Part shown: positions 1-7,646 of the stretch, in pieces
How the letters are laid out: each line of letters opens with the position of its first letter
Position numbering within the stretch: position 1 is the stretch's first letter
NCBI GenBank assembly: GCA_016180645.1
Contig: JACPAV010000007.1
Location: forward strand, 1 to 40,887
Length of the DNA stretch: 40,887 bases
From: Nitrospirota bacterium
GTDB lineage: Bacteria > JACPQY01
Direction of reading: 5' to 3'
The notes under the pieces: generated by a model
Databases searched by the model: none
What the model saw: the letters and a program-made list of their open reading frames with translations, nothing else
Told to the model about the DNA's origin: nothing
Position numbers and translations under genes: made by a program

Positions 1-79
1 ACACCTTGCGCCTCTGGTTCCCTCGGGCAATCACGTGATACAGGAGTCCCGGCGCAAGCGGACGGAGTTGGCGAGCCAC
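1..79 (-). CDS. REP-associated tyrosine transposase (RAYT), N-terminal fragment cut by window edge
   Basis: On the minus strand a GTG at 79 opens a frame running off the left edge. It reads MARQLRPLAPGLLYHV and then IARGNQRRKV. This is the signature start of the Y1 single-strand transposase family linked to REP sequences, whose members begin with a PLR-x-x-PG-x-x-YHV-x-x-RGN-x-R pattern. The family's catalytic HUH and Tyr residues would lie beyond the window. RAYTs excise and insert small palindromic REP elements, and three REP-like elements occur in this window. Only 26 codons are visible, so an intact gene cannot be told from a remnant. Confidence 0.75.
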   Translation of the reverse strand, partial: MARQLRPLAPGLLYHVIARGNQRRKV

Positions 80-165
80 GGCAGCCACCCTGCATGTTCA
101 TCCCCACATTGTCAAGATACAAATGTCTGACCCTATTTCCCATCCCTATTTCCTACCGGCGGGGA
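80..165 (-). other. Upstream region of the RAYT gene
   Basis: Non-coding. Read on the minus strand it holds a short direct repeat (GGAAATAGG, then GGAAATAGGG), the string GGGTCAGACATTTG and a TTGACA hexamer at 115-110. No convincing -10 box lies 16-18 bases from the TTGACA. Leaders of this kind are often seen ahead of RAYT genes, but that comparison is from memory and no promoter is claimed. Confidence 0.35.
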
Positions 166-822
166 CTACTTGGTGGAGGTCGAGGGAGAGGGTTTGCTGA
201 GGACGCGGACGAGGACGTCTTTGAAGAAATTCTTCCAAGCTTCCCATGATGCCTCCGCAGGCACCTCCTCAAGCAGGAGCCCAAGCAGCGGCTTGGCGCC
301 GAAGAAAATGACCATGAGACCGAGAGCGGAGGCGATCACTTTCTCCGGATCGGTTTTCTGAAGCATCTCGGCCTTCATCGCGCCGCGGAGGAGCTCGATG
401 GTGCGTCGAACTTGGAAGGTGAAAATCTCCGGATGGCGTCGTTTGATCTCCTCGAAATACTCGCCGCCGTTGGCCGACTCGCGGAGGATGATGCGCATCA
501 CCTTTTCGCTCGACTTGTAGAGCTCGAAATTCCGATCGAAAATTTCGAGGGCGAGCGTCATCGGTTCGGTGATATTTGAAAGGGCCTTTTCCGTTTCGGA
601 GGCAATCCGCAGGATGAGTGACTCCAGCACGGCGATGTAGAGTCCTTCCTTGCTGCCGAAATGATAATAGATCATCGCCTTGTTCACGTCGGCGTTCCTG
701 GCGATGACGTCGATTCGAGAACCTTCGAGACCGACTTCCGAGAACACATCGGCCGCCGCGCTGAGAATGCGTTCCCGCGTGCCGACCGGCTCGGCGGGGT
801 GTGGGGCGGGGGAGATCGTCAC
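166..822 (-). CDS. TetR/AcrR-family transcriptional regulator
   Basis: A 218-residue one-domain repressor. The N-terminal helix-turn-helix is typical of TetR: it starts at about residue 15 with GTRERILSAA, continues through FSEVGLEGSRIDVIARNADV and ends with the recognition-helix pattern KAMIYYHFGSKEGLY near residues 48-62. The C-terminal two thirds are helical and variable, as expected for a ligand-binding and dimer domain. The start is a GTG without a clear Shine-Dalgarno; it sits 18 bases after the Rieske stop, so the gene is probably co-transcribed with the ferredoxin and peroxiredoxin. The ligand is unknown. Control of its own operon is a reasonable inference. Confidence 0.9.
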   Translation of the reverse strand: MTISPAPHPAEPVGTRERILSAAADVFSEVGLEGSRIDVIARNADVNKAMIYYHFGSKEGLYIAVLESLILRIASETEKALSNITEPMTLALEIFDRNFELYKSSEKVMRIILRESANGGEYFEEIKRRHPEIFTFQVRRTIELLRGAMKAEMLQKTDPEKVIASALGLMVIFFGAKPLLGLLLEEVPAEASWEAWKNFFKDVLVRVLSKPSPSTSTK

Positions 823-840
823 GCGGAGGAAAAAGCGAGA

Positions 841-1149
841 TCAAATCTCGATGAGAACGGCATCCCCTTCCTGCTTCACGGGGTACATTTTCGCCTCGAT
901 TATCTCGTTCATCGTGCACTTCCCGGCATCGGCCAGATCGAACTCCCATCCATGCCAGGGACAGGTGACGACCGAGCCCTGGATTTCGCCCTCACCGAGG
1001 GGACCGCCCTTGTGCGGGCAGATGTTCCGAAGGGCGTAGATGCACGCCCCCACTTTGTAGAGGGCCACTTCGGTGCCGTTCACGCTGACCAGCTTTCCCT
1101 GGTTTTCTTGGATCTCAGCCAGAATTGCCACTTTGACGAAATCTGCCAT
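841..1149 (-). CDS. Rieske [2Fe-2S] ferredoxin, small soluble type
   Basis: A 102-residue soluble electron carrier of the dioxygenase-ferredoxin / NirD-like Rieske family. Both cluster-binding boxes are intact: CPHKGG (Cys44, His46) and CPWHGWEFD (Cys63, His66). The start is the ATG at 1149, preceded by a good GGGAGG; a longer reading from 1176 has no such site. No oxygenase is nearby. It follows the predicted selenoprotein peroxiredoxin and precedes TetR on the same strand, so a role in redox or oxidative-stress electron transfer is plausible but unproven. The 165-base gap to the peroxiredoxin contains REP-like element copy 1. Confidence 0.9.
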   Translation of the reverse strand: MADFVKVAILAEIQENQGKLVSVNGTEVALYKVGACIYALRNICPHKGGPLGEGEIQGSVVTCPWHGWEFDLADAGKCTMNEIIEAKMYPVKQEGDAVLIEI

Positions 1150-1188
1150 GTTGCACCTCCCAGATTCCGAGTACATCCTACAGATTGC

Positions 1189-1247
1189 GTAGGGGAGGGT
1201 CTTTAGACCCTCCGCGCAAGAGGGAGCATCTGAAGATGCTCCCCTAC
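1189..1247. repeat. REP/BIME-like double palindrome, copy 1
   Basis: A 59-bp element bounded by GTAG and CTAC. It holds two hairpins: GGAGGGTCT / AGACCCTCC with a TT loop, and GGGAGCATCT / AGATGCTCCC with a GA loop, joined by an 8-base linker. It is inverted relative to copies 2 and 3. It lies between the peroxiredoxin and Rieske genes and could modulate expression across that gap. Confidence 0.85.
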
Positions 1248-1314
1248 TCGAACACAGTCGAAAATCGGCGGGGACGGGCGTCCGCCTGTCCCCCCAACTT
1301 CTGACTATCTCGAC

Positions 1315-1893
1315 TTACGCCTGCTTCTCGAAAAATTCCATCGGCTTTTTCGTGTCGATCGCCTTCGCGCCCTTGTGCCAATTGGCCGGGCAGACCTCGC
1401 CGTGCTCCTTGTTGTATTGGAGAGCATCCAGCACGCGCAGAACCTCGGAGGGGTTCCGCCCGATGGCCAACTGCTGGACCACCTGGTACTGGAGCACGCC
1501 GTCCGGATCGATGAGGAAGAGGCCTCGGAAAGCCGCCCCCAGATCTTCCTTCAGGACGCCGAAGGCCCGGCTCACCTCTTTGGTGAAATCGGCGAGGATC
1601 GGGATCTCCACGCCTTTGATGCCGCCCTTTTTCGTGTCCACTTCCATCCAAGCCTTGTGGCTGAACTTGCTGTCTGTGGAGCAGGCCACGACTTCACAAT
1701 TCCGCTTCTTGAACTCCGCGCTCTCGCCCGAGAACGCCAATAGTTCCGTAGGTCACACGAAGGTGAAATCGAGCGGATAGAACCAAAGGCAAAGCCACTT
1801 GCCCTTGAAATCGCTCGATGAATAGCTCTTGAACTCGCCCTTCACGACTCCATCGAGCTTGAAGTCCGGGGCTTTCTGTCCCACTTGAATCAT
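1315..1893 (-). CDS. Selenocysteine-containing typical 2-Cys peroxiredoxin (AhpC/Prx1 class)
   Basis: The frame runs from the ATG at 1893 (AAGGAGG eight bases upstream) to a TAA at 1317-1315, giving 192 residues if the single in-frame TGA at 1755-1753 is read through. Codon 47 is that TGA, inside PLDFTFV-U-PTELLAFSGES. In this family the residue there is the peroxidatic Cys of the VCPTE motif. Everything else is family-like: the N-terminal IQVGQKAPDFKLDGV, the length, and a C-terminal resolving Cys168 in EVCPANW. A SECIS-like hairpin begins 15 bases after the TGA. Peroxiredoxins reduce H2O2, organic peroxides or peroxynitrite; selenium at this position is known from rare bacterial members. 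A conventional gene caller would report only the 141-codon 3' piece (from 1740) or a pseudogene. A TGC-to-TGA sequencing error is the main alternative. Confidence 0.88.
1718..1755 (-). promoter_or_regulatory. UGA (Sec) codon with bacterial SECIS-like hairpin
   Basis: The UGA occupies 1755-1753. After 15 bases the transcript can form a perfect 8-bp stem, GCGUUCUC / GAGAGCGC (one G-U pair), closed by the 4-base loop GGGC (1729-1726). The loop starts 23 bases after the UGA and its first two bases are G. That fits the usual description of bacterial SECIS elements: a stem-loop just downstream of the UGA with a G among the first two loop bases. A G-G mismatch followed by two more possible pairs extends the stem below. 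SelB would bind here. Confidence 0.8.
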
Positions 1894-1956
1894 GAACGTA
1901 ACCTCCTTAACGATGGACCAACGCGTATTTTTTCAGGATGCTTGATCCCTGCCAAC

Positions 1957-1985
1957 CAATTACCAGAGGGTGCCCCGCAGGTCAA
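1957..1985 (-). promoter_or_regulatory. Possible promoter for the peroxiredoxin operon
   Basis: On the minus strand TTGACC (1985-1980) is followed after 17 bases by TGG-TAATTG (TAATTG at 1962-1957), about 70 bases ahead of the peroxiredoxin start. The -35 box is good and the -10 box poor (3 of 6). The divergent position before the Cys-rich lipoprotein gene makes a promoter here likely, but the exact boxes are uncertain. Confidence 0.3.
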
Positions 1986-2088
1986 GCTTGTGGACCCCGG
2001 CCGGAACAGTTCGGATCGGTTCGCTCAGCTCGGGGCCCTCGATCCCGACGTTGATTTCCCCAGGCACTTGGATGAAAGTGGGATCGGT

Positions 2089-3636
2089 GTGAGAGCTTAT
2101 CGTCTGAAACGGCTCATGTTCGTGGCTCTTTTCCTTTCGCTCACTGCGGTGGGTCTCGTCTGCACCAAAGAGGAGTCTCCCAAGATCGTGACGGTATTCG
2201 GTGAGGGAGACTACTCGACCGGTAAGAAATCGGCCTCGGCCTTTGAGGATTTCATTCGATCTTTCGTGGCGGCTTTGTCGTCGGTCTGTGGCGGACCGGA
2301 TTCGGTGGGCCTGTGTCTGCTGGCCGAGTTCTGCGAGACGGTGAATCGTGTGCCTCTCGACCATTTGATCACGGGTCCGGAAATCCAGTCGATTTCCGGG
2401 TCGATCCGGATCGGGCGGTCGGCCTTCCATGAGGCGAACGCGAAGCGATACGCGGATGCCTTTGACAACCTCCAAATGGCGCTGTCCTCCGGCCATGTCG
2501 AGGCGTTGGCCGATTCGACGTGGAACGATGTTTTCGCGCTTCCCCTCCTGACCGGGGTCCAGAAAGACGGCGATCCATGTTTCTCTGTCGATGAGTGCGA
2601 GCGGGGTCTGGTCTGCAATCTGGTCGGCTGTCCCGGCCGATGTCAGCGGCTACCCGGCGCCGGGGAACCCTGTCTGCCTGAATTTCTTGCCGAGGAGCAA
2701 GAGTCGATCCTTTCCTTTGCAAGCTCCGGAACCGTCGAAGTGGAGCAGTGCGATGCATCGTCCACATGCGATGAAAAGACGAGCACCTGCGTGGCGCGCA
2801 GGGTTCAAGGAGATCCATGCCTCGATTCGGGCGGGTGCGTGAAGTCACTCTACTGCCGTTCGGGCCGATGCGTTTCGTTCAAGGAAGCCGGCGGGTCCTG
2901 TGTGAATCGGGTGGATCGTTGCGCCCTGGGATTGACGTGTCGAGAAGGGGCCTGCAAGCCGCCGGCGAAAGAGGGCGAGCCGTGTTCCGGGAGTCCTTCC
3001 GCGTGCACGGCGGGTCTCATCTGTCGTGCCGGCGGTTGCCGCTTGCCGGGGGTTGAGGGCGAGCCGTGCGCCCGTCTCAACGAAGATCTCGATTTTGCCC
3101 AATGCCAAACTGGGCTGACCTGTTCTGCGGAAGGAAAGTGTTCCGCAAAACTTGGCGCCGGAACGGAATGCAACCGGATCGATGTGTGCAAGGGATATTG
3201 CGACGGTCTGTTCGCCTCCGGCAAAGGGACCTGCCGCGATGCCTTTCCTTCCGCGGGGGAAGCCTGCGGCGCCGAGGGCGAGTGCGAGTTTTGTGCCCAG
3301 TGCGATGGAAAAACGAAGATCTGCTTGGCCGTGGGGATCGGCGCCGCGTGCATGAAGGATTCCGACTGCGCCGGGGATGAACTCGCCTGCGATGCGGCGT
3401 CCTCCCGATGCGCGATCAAGCCGGTGCTCGGCGAGGCCTGTGATCCAAACGTGGGATGCTCATCCGACTTCTACTGCGGGCCGGACGGGGCCTGTCGGGC
3501 GGGAGACCGGTTCCGGTACGAATCCTGTGCCTATGATAGCCAGTGTGTGAGCGACCATTGCGAAGGGAGATCGTGCGCGGGGGGGGCGTGCCGTCCCCCG
3601 GAAATCCCGGCGGCCGCGAAGATCCCCGCCCGATAG
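2089..3636 (+). CDS. Cysteine-rich repeat lipoprotein/secreted protein
   Basis: About 515 residues. The GTG at 2089 gives a basic N-terminus (RAYRLKRL) and then a hydrophobic signal core ending in VGLVCTKEES; the ATG at 2116 is the alternative. The frame stays open back to 1885, but that part would overlap the divergent peroxiredoxin leader and has no signal-like character. The lipobox is imperfect (Val before Cys). After a region of about 150 residues come some ten Cys modules of roughly 28 residues, each ending in GEPC, GDPC or a variant, with inner CxxGLxCxxGxC spacing. Such Dickkopf/EB-module-like Cys-rich proteins are common in Myxococcota-type genomes. The function is unknown; disulfide-stabilised surface exposure is inferred. 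An 8-G run lies at 3579-3586. Confidence 0.75.
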   Translation: MRAYRLKRLMFVALFLSLTAVGLVCTKEESPKIVTVFGEGDYSTGKKSASAFEDFIRSFVAALSSVCGGPDSVGLCLLAEFCETVNRVPLDHLITGPEIQSISGSIRIGRSAFHEANAKRYADAFDNLQMALSSGHVEALADSTWNDVFALPLLTGVQKDGDPCFSVDECERGLVCNLVGCPGRCQRLPGAGEPCLPEFLAEEQESILSFASSGTVEVEQCDASSTCDEKTSTCVARRVQGDPCLDSGGCVKSLYCRSGRCVSFKEAGGSCVNRVDRCALGLTCREGACKPPAKEGEPCSGSPSACTAGLICRAGGCRLPGVEGEPCARLNEDLDFAQCQTGLTCSAEGKCSAKLGAGTECNRIDVCKGYCDGLFASGKGTCRDAFPSAGEACGAEGECEFCAQCDGKTKICLAVGIGAACMKDSDCAGDELACDAASSRCAIKPVLGEACDPNVGCSSDFYCGPDGACRAGDRFRYESCAYDSQCVSDHCEGRSCAGGACRPPEIPAAAKIPAR

Positions 3637-3645
3637 ATCCGTTGC

Positions 3646-3673
3646 TTGACAGCGATGAGGTCTCTTTTATAAG
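3646..3673 (+). promoter_or_regulatory. Sigma70-type promoter of the FG-GAP/tra-like operon
   Basis: TTGACA (3646-3651, perfect -35) and TATAAG (3668-3673, 5 of 6 for -10) are separated by 16 bases in the gap after the Cys-rich gene. The predicted transcript would start near 3680, leaving a leader of about 100 bases before the 3781 start. This is the clearest promoter in the window. It could drive the run of plus-strand genes to 12972. Confidence 0.75.
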
Positions 3674-3780
3674 ATAGCCGAACCAAGACGGGCAAAGCGA
3701 GGGCCGCGTCGGGGCCAAGGGGGCGACCGGGCGGAAACAAGGGGAGACGGAAAGGAAATGCGGGATCGGGAGCCTGCCCA

Positions 3781-6759
3781 ATGCATCTCATGTGGGGAAA
3801 CCACCGAACATTCATCCTTGCCCTATTTCTTGCCGCGTGTGAGTCGCGGGAGGAGGCCGGCTTGGGGGTCAAGATTTCGGGTCCCTCGCAGGCGCGCAAT
3901 GGAGATCGAGTGACATTGCGGACGGAGGTGGGCCTCTCCGGAGTCGATGTCGCCGCGGATTTTTCTTCTCTCGACACCAAGTTTGATGCCTCCAACGTCT
4001 CGACCCAGGATGTGGGGAACGGGATCTACGAGATCGGCTATGTTATTTCGACGTCCAACGCCCGTCCCGACGGCACCTACCTGATTTCCATCGGGTTGAA
4101 GATCGGGGGGGGGGATGGAATCGTAGTTCGCGGGACTCACGCCATCGCCTTGTCCAATGCCATTCCCCGCGCCGGAACCGTTCAGGCCGATGCGCGGTCC
4201 GCACGCATCGCGGCTTTTGCCTCGAAGGATACTGTTTTCGGTTTCGAGGTGGACGTGACCACCGCGCTGCTCTTCGGGGGAATGGACATCGTGGCCCCGA
4301 AGGCCGATCCGACCTCGATGGCCGCCATTTCCAATGCCTACTTGTATCAAGATGCGGACCTGGACGGAAAGGTGAGCGCGGCCGACAAGCTCCTGGCGCA
4401 AGCGAGCCCCCGAACTTCGGGTGCCGAGGACTTTGTCGTTGAACTTCGCGCCGATCCCAAGCTTTCTCTTACCACGGGACGATCGGCATTCGTGGTCGCG
4501 GTCGATGCCGCATGCTCATCCACCGCTCTTTTGGGAAAGACCCTCAAACTTACGGTACCCAAGGATCGCCTCTACCTCACGGGTCCCAACAATGAGGCGG
4601 CCGACATTGGCGGCGTTTTGCCGATCGAAGTGGACGTCACCGGCTCATCGCCCTTCGAAAAACTCTGGTCCACGACGCTCGGCATCCTTCCGGCGACGAT
4701 CGACTTTGGCGCGAGCACCGACATCAACGGCGATTCCACCCAGGAGTTGATGCTGCTGTCCGCAAAATCCCGCTATCTATGGATTCTTCGCAGTCCGTCC
4801 TTGACGTCCTTCGAAAGCGTTGAACGCTACGATCTGGGAGTGACCGGGCTGGTAGATGTATCGTTTGTGGATATCGACCAGGATGAGATCCTGGACGTGG
4901 CGGCGAGTTCGAACGTGACCCGGGGCCTCACGATTCTCCTCTCGAAGGAAAACTTCAAGCCGCGTTCCTTCAACCTGCGGCCGAAGAACACGGCTCTCCT
5001 GATCGCCAAAGGGTTCACGGACGCGAACGGTGATGGCGTATGGGATGCCGTGACGCTCGATCAAAAGCGCTCGACGCTCGTCATCGCCACCGGCAAGTTC
5101 GATTCTACGACCGGCTTCTCCCTATCCCCGCTCGCCGAAACGGCGACAGGCCTGACCGGAGTCACGGCGTTCGGTTCGGCGGACGTGACAGGCGACGGCG
5201 CCTCCGACGTCGTCCTCGCGACGACGGGGCTTCTGGAAGGGGCCCTCCATATCTACACGGCCCCCAAGAAGGACGGGCAGTACGAGCTTCTGAACAAGAT
5301 CGGCGGCCTTCCCCGGATCGATCTCCTACGTTTAGCGGACCTCCAGGGGGACGGATTTGTGGAGGCCGTGGTGGTGAATCGCCAGGGCGCGCTCCGGATC
5401 GTGGAGATCACCCCCGAGGGACTCTCGAACACGGTCCTCTCCCGAAACGACCTCGTCGATCCCACGCGGTTGGAACTCGTCCAGCTCGATCAGGAGATCA
5501 TGGACCTCGTCACCCTGGAGAAATCCGGCAGTCTTGTGCGCACGATGTTCTTGAACGCTTCCGGCAGGGTGGCGAAGGAGACGTCGGTCGACCTGTCGAG
5601 TGCATCGAGTGCGCAGATTTCATCCGCCGGGGGATTCATGTTCGCGGACTTGGATGGGAACCAGGCGCCCGATCTGGTGCTGAGTGAATCGAACCGCCTG
5701 TCGGTCTTCAAAGGCATCGGAACGGCGTGGTCTTTCCGGTTCAGGACATCCGCGGATCCCTCGCCCTCGGGCGTGGGACTCCTCTCCACCGCGGGAAAAG
5801 TGGAAAGGGTTGTGGTTCCAGACAAGACGAACAGCAAAGTTTACGTGTACGAAGTCGGAAGCTCCGGAGGCTTGGGAGCCATTCTCAAGACGCTGGACAC
5901 GGCGGCAGGCGGGCTGAGTCTGAAGACGGGCGTTTTTGCGGGTGGAGTTTCGGAAGACCTCGCTTTGCTTCAGTCGGGTGGATCCATTGCCATTTTGAAA
6001 GGAGCTGATTTTTCGACGTCCGGAACGCTGACTGCCGGTTCCTCCTCAAAAGGATTGCGACTCGGCGACGTGAACAAAGACGGCCGCATGGATCTGATTT
6101 CGGCGGATCCAGATGGGTCGTCGGCTTCCTATTTTATCAGCGGCGGAGCGGGAAGTTTCGCTAAGTTCACGGTCAGTCTCCTCTCGGGACCTGAGGACGT
6201 GCTGATGAGCGTGGACATCGATGGAAACGGGATGTTGGACCTTGTGAGCGCCCATCCGACGGCGCGGTTGATTGGATTTGTGACGGGGGACCCGTCAACC
6301 GGCAGCTATGGGGCGCCTCGCTCGATTCCGGTGAAGGGAGTGCCGGTCCGGCTGGGCGCCGGGGACGTGGACGGCGATGGGAAAACGGACGTGATCGTCG
6401 GCCGGAAGGACGGCGTTTTGGACGTCTATTCTGTCGGGGGAGCCGAAGGGCTTTCCCTGGCGCGTTCGATCGATCTTGGCGGAGAGGCGACCCAACTCTA
6501 CGTGGACGATTTCGATTTGGACGGGCGGGCGGACATCCTCGCGCTGCTCCAGGCGGGGTCCCGTGAGCCGCTGTCCTCGATCCTGCTCCTGAAGAGCCGT
6601 GGAGCGGGGGAGTTTTGCGCGCCCGCGGTTTTTCCAGCCCCTTCGGATCCGAGTGACTTCGCGCTGGGCGACTTGGACTTGGACGGAGCGACGGACCTCG
6701 TCATTCTCGGGAATGCGGACAAAGACGTGGAAGGCTACCGGAATACCTTCCTGGACTAG
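3781..6759 (+). CDS. FG-GAP/VCBS beta-propeller lipoprotein
   Basis: A 992-residue protein with signal peptide and lipobox (FILALFLAAC, lipidation at Cys20). The start is supported by GGGAG eight bases upstream. After a roughly 280-residue N-terminal domain come at least ten FG-GAP calcium-loop repeats such as DINGDSTQ, DVTGDGASD, DVNKDGRMD, DIDGNGMLD, DVDGDGKTD and DLDLDGATD. These build integrin-alpha-like propellers that bind Ca2+ and often mediate adhesion. It is the first gene after the strong promoter; the next gene follows 47 bases later. A run of 10 Gs (4105-4114) encodes Gly-Gly-Gly and could be slippage-prone. Attachment to the outer membrane is inferred; the ligand is unknown. Confidence 0.85.
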   Translation: MHLMWGNHRTFILALFLAACESREEAGLGVKISGPSQARNGDRVTLRTEVGLSGVDVAADFSSLDTKFDASNVSTQDVGNGIYEIGYVISTSNARPDGTYLISIGLKIGGGDGIVVRGTHAIALSNAIPRAGTVQADARSARIAAFASKDTVFGFEVDVTTALLFGGMDIVAPKADPTSMAAISNAYLYQDADLDGKVSAADKLLAQASPRTSGAEDFVVELRADPKLSLTTGRSAFVVAVDAACSSTALLGKTLKLTVPKDRLYLTGPNNEAADIGGVLPIEVDVTGSSPFEKLWSTTLGILPATIDFGASTDINGDSTQELMLLSAKSRYLWILRSPSLTSFESVERYDLGVTGLVDVSFVDIDQDEILDVAASSNVTRGLTILLSKENFKPRSFNLRPKNTALLIAKGFTDANGDGVWDAVTLDQKRSTLVIATGKFDSTTGFSLSPLAETATGLTGVTAFGSADVTGDGASDVVLATTGLLEGALHIYTAPKKDGQYELLNKIGGLPRIDLLRLADLQGDGFVEAVVVNRQGALRIVEITPEGLSNTVLSRNDLVDPTRLELVQLDQEIMDLVTLEKSGSLVRTMFLNASGRVAKETSVDLSSASSAQISSAGGFMFADLDGNQAPDLVLSESNRLSVFKGIGTAWSFRFRTSADPSPSGVGLLSTAGKVERVVVPDKTNSKVYVYEVGSSGGLGAILKTLDTAAGGLSLKTGVFAGGVSEDLALLQSGGSIAILKGADFSTSGTLTAGSSSKGLRLGDVNKDGRMDLISADPDGSSASYFISGGAGSFAKFTVSLLSGPEDVLMSVDIDGNGMLDLVSAHPTARLIGFVTGDPSTGSYGAPRSIPVKGVPVRLGAGDVDGDGKTDVIVGRKDGVLDVYSVGGAEGLSLARSIDLGGEATQLYVDDFDLDGRADILALLQAGSREPLSSILLLKSRGAGEFCAPAVFPAPSDPSDFALGDLDLDGATDLVILGNADKDVEGYRNTFLD
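4105..4114. repeat. Homopolymer G10 tract in the FG-GAP lipoprotein gene
   Basis: Ten consecutive G in frame as ATC GGG GGG GGG GAT. A change of one base would shift the frame near residue 111 and abolish the propeller. Confidence 0.9.
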
Positions 6760-6806
6760 GCGGAGATGGTGCGTGAGGGCTTGATAATGGATATTACGAC
6801 TGAGAC

Positions 6807-7595
6807 ATGAAACTTGAAGGGCTTTTGATCTTCTCTTCCCTCCTACTTGCGCTTTGCGCCTTGCGTCCTGCGTCCGGCCACGCGTTCACGCCGTTCAGCC
6901 CGTCCAATCTGCTGAGGGACGGTGAGGGACTGGTCGGCCTCGATGGAGGACTGGTCAACGAAACGCTCAACGTGACGGGAAGTTTCGGCACGGGGGCGGC
7001 CAGGACCCGTTACGAACTCAGGGGCGTGGCGTTGGGTGGCGTGGGGGGTTACGGTTTTACGGACCGGATGGACGGATACCTCCGGTTCGGAGCGATGGTG
7101 TCGCCTTCATGGGGCGACAAGGAAAAATCGAACGCTCTCGTGGGCGGGGTCGGATGCCGGTACATGATCGCCGGGAGCCGGGCGGCGGAACTCGGCCTGT
7201 TCGGGGATGTGGAGTTCATCTCGGCTGCTGAAAACGACACGAACCTGACGATCGGAAACGTGAACGCGCCGGGCCGTGTGGAGCTGAGGAATCTCATCAA
7301 CGTGACTCTCGGGATCGGCCCTCAGTGGTGGTGGAGGGTCGGGGCGCAGAAGTACATCATGCCCTCCCTCTACGCCTTCTTCAGTCCCCGATTCGTCGGG
7401 AGCGGCCTCTATCGTCAGGCCGGGGCGTCCGCGGACACGCCGGCGAAAGAGCTGGACGACATCGAGGCGAGCGCCAAACAACTGGCGGGCTTCGGCGGCT
7501 CGGTCGGTTTGGATCTCCGAACGGTGATCTTTCGATCGAACGTCCGCTGGCTCGGCGCGCTCGGCGGCGCCCTCAGCGTGGAAGTGCCGTTCTGA
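6807..7595 (+). CDS. Predicted outer-membrane beta-barrel protein
   Basis: A 262-residue protein with a Sec signal peptide (hydrophobic core at about residues 5-20, likely cleavage after PASGHA). The body alternates short amphipathic strands and Gly-rich turns (GVGGYGFTDRMDGYLRFGAM) and ends in LSVEVPF. A terminal aromatic residue of this kind is the usual BAM recognition mark of barrels. No family is recognised. It sits between the FG-GAP lipoprotein and the TraV-like gene, with gaps of about 50 bases, so it is probably part of the same operon and could be an outer-membrane partner of the secretion genes. Codons 14-22 are built from a 7-bp tandem repeat. Confidence 0.65.
   Translation: MKLEGLLIFSSLLLALCALRPASGHAFTPFSPSNLLRDGEGLVGLDGGLVNETLNVTGSFGTGAARTRYELRGVALGGVGGYGFTDRMDGYLRFGAMVSPSWGDKEKSNALVGGVGCRYMIAGSRAAELGLFGDVEFISAAENDTNLTIGNVNAPGRVELRNLINVTLGIGPQWWWRVGAQKYIMPSLYAFFSPRFVGSGLYRQAGASADTPAKELDDIEASAKQLAGFGGSVGLDLRTVIFRSNVRWLGALGGALSVEVPF
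6846..6873. repeat. Degenerate heptanucleotide tandem repeat (CTTGCGY type)
   Basis: Four 7-bp units: CTTGCGC, TTTGCGC, CTTGCGT, CCTGCGT. They lie inside the signal-peptide codons of the barrel gene. Confidence 0.8.
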
Positions 7596-7599
7596 AATC

Positions 7600-7634
7600 G
7601 TGAAGAGTGATGGGTGAACAGTGAAGTGAAGGAA
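7600..7634. repeat. Degenerate heptanucleotide tandem repeat (GTGAWGR type)
   Basis: Units GTGAAGA, GTGATGG, GTGAACA, GTGAAGT and a decayed fifth (GAAGGAA) fill the gap before the TraV-like start. The first 19 bases are an inverted copy, 17 of 19 matching, of 7739-7757, so the two islands could pair around the gene's start. Confidence 0.8.
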
Positions 7635-7646
7635 GAAGGAGGAACA

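Noticed and set aside
841-1176. Longer Rieske start at 1176
   Set aside because: Nine extra residues without a ribosome site; the ATG at 1149 has GGGAGG at the right distance and matches family length.
1753-1755. Peroxiredoxin as a pseudogene with a nonsense codon
   Set aside because: The stop falls precisely on the catalytic Cys codon, the rest of the gene shows no decay, and a SECIS-like hairpin is correctly placed. Decay or random error would rarely hit that codon.
1885-2088. N-terminal extension of the Cys-rich protein back to 1885
   Set aside because: It would overlap the peroxiredoxin start and promoter region and place the signal peptide 70-80 residues inside the protein.
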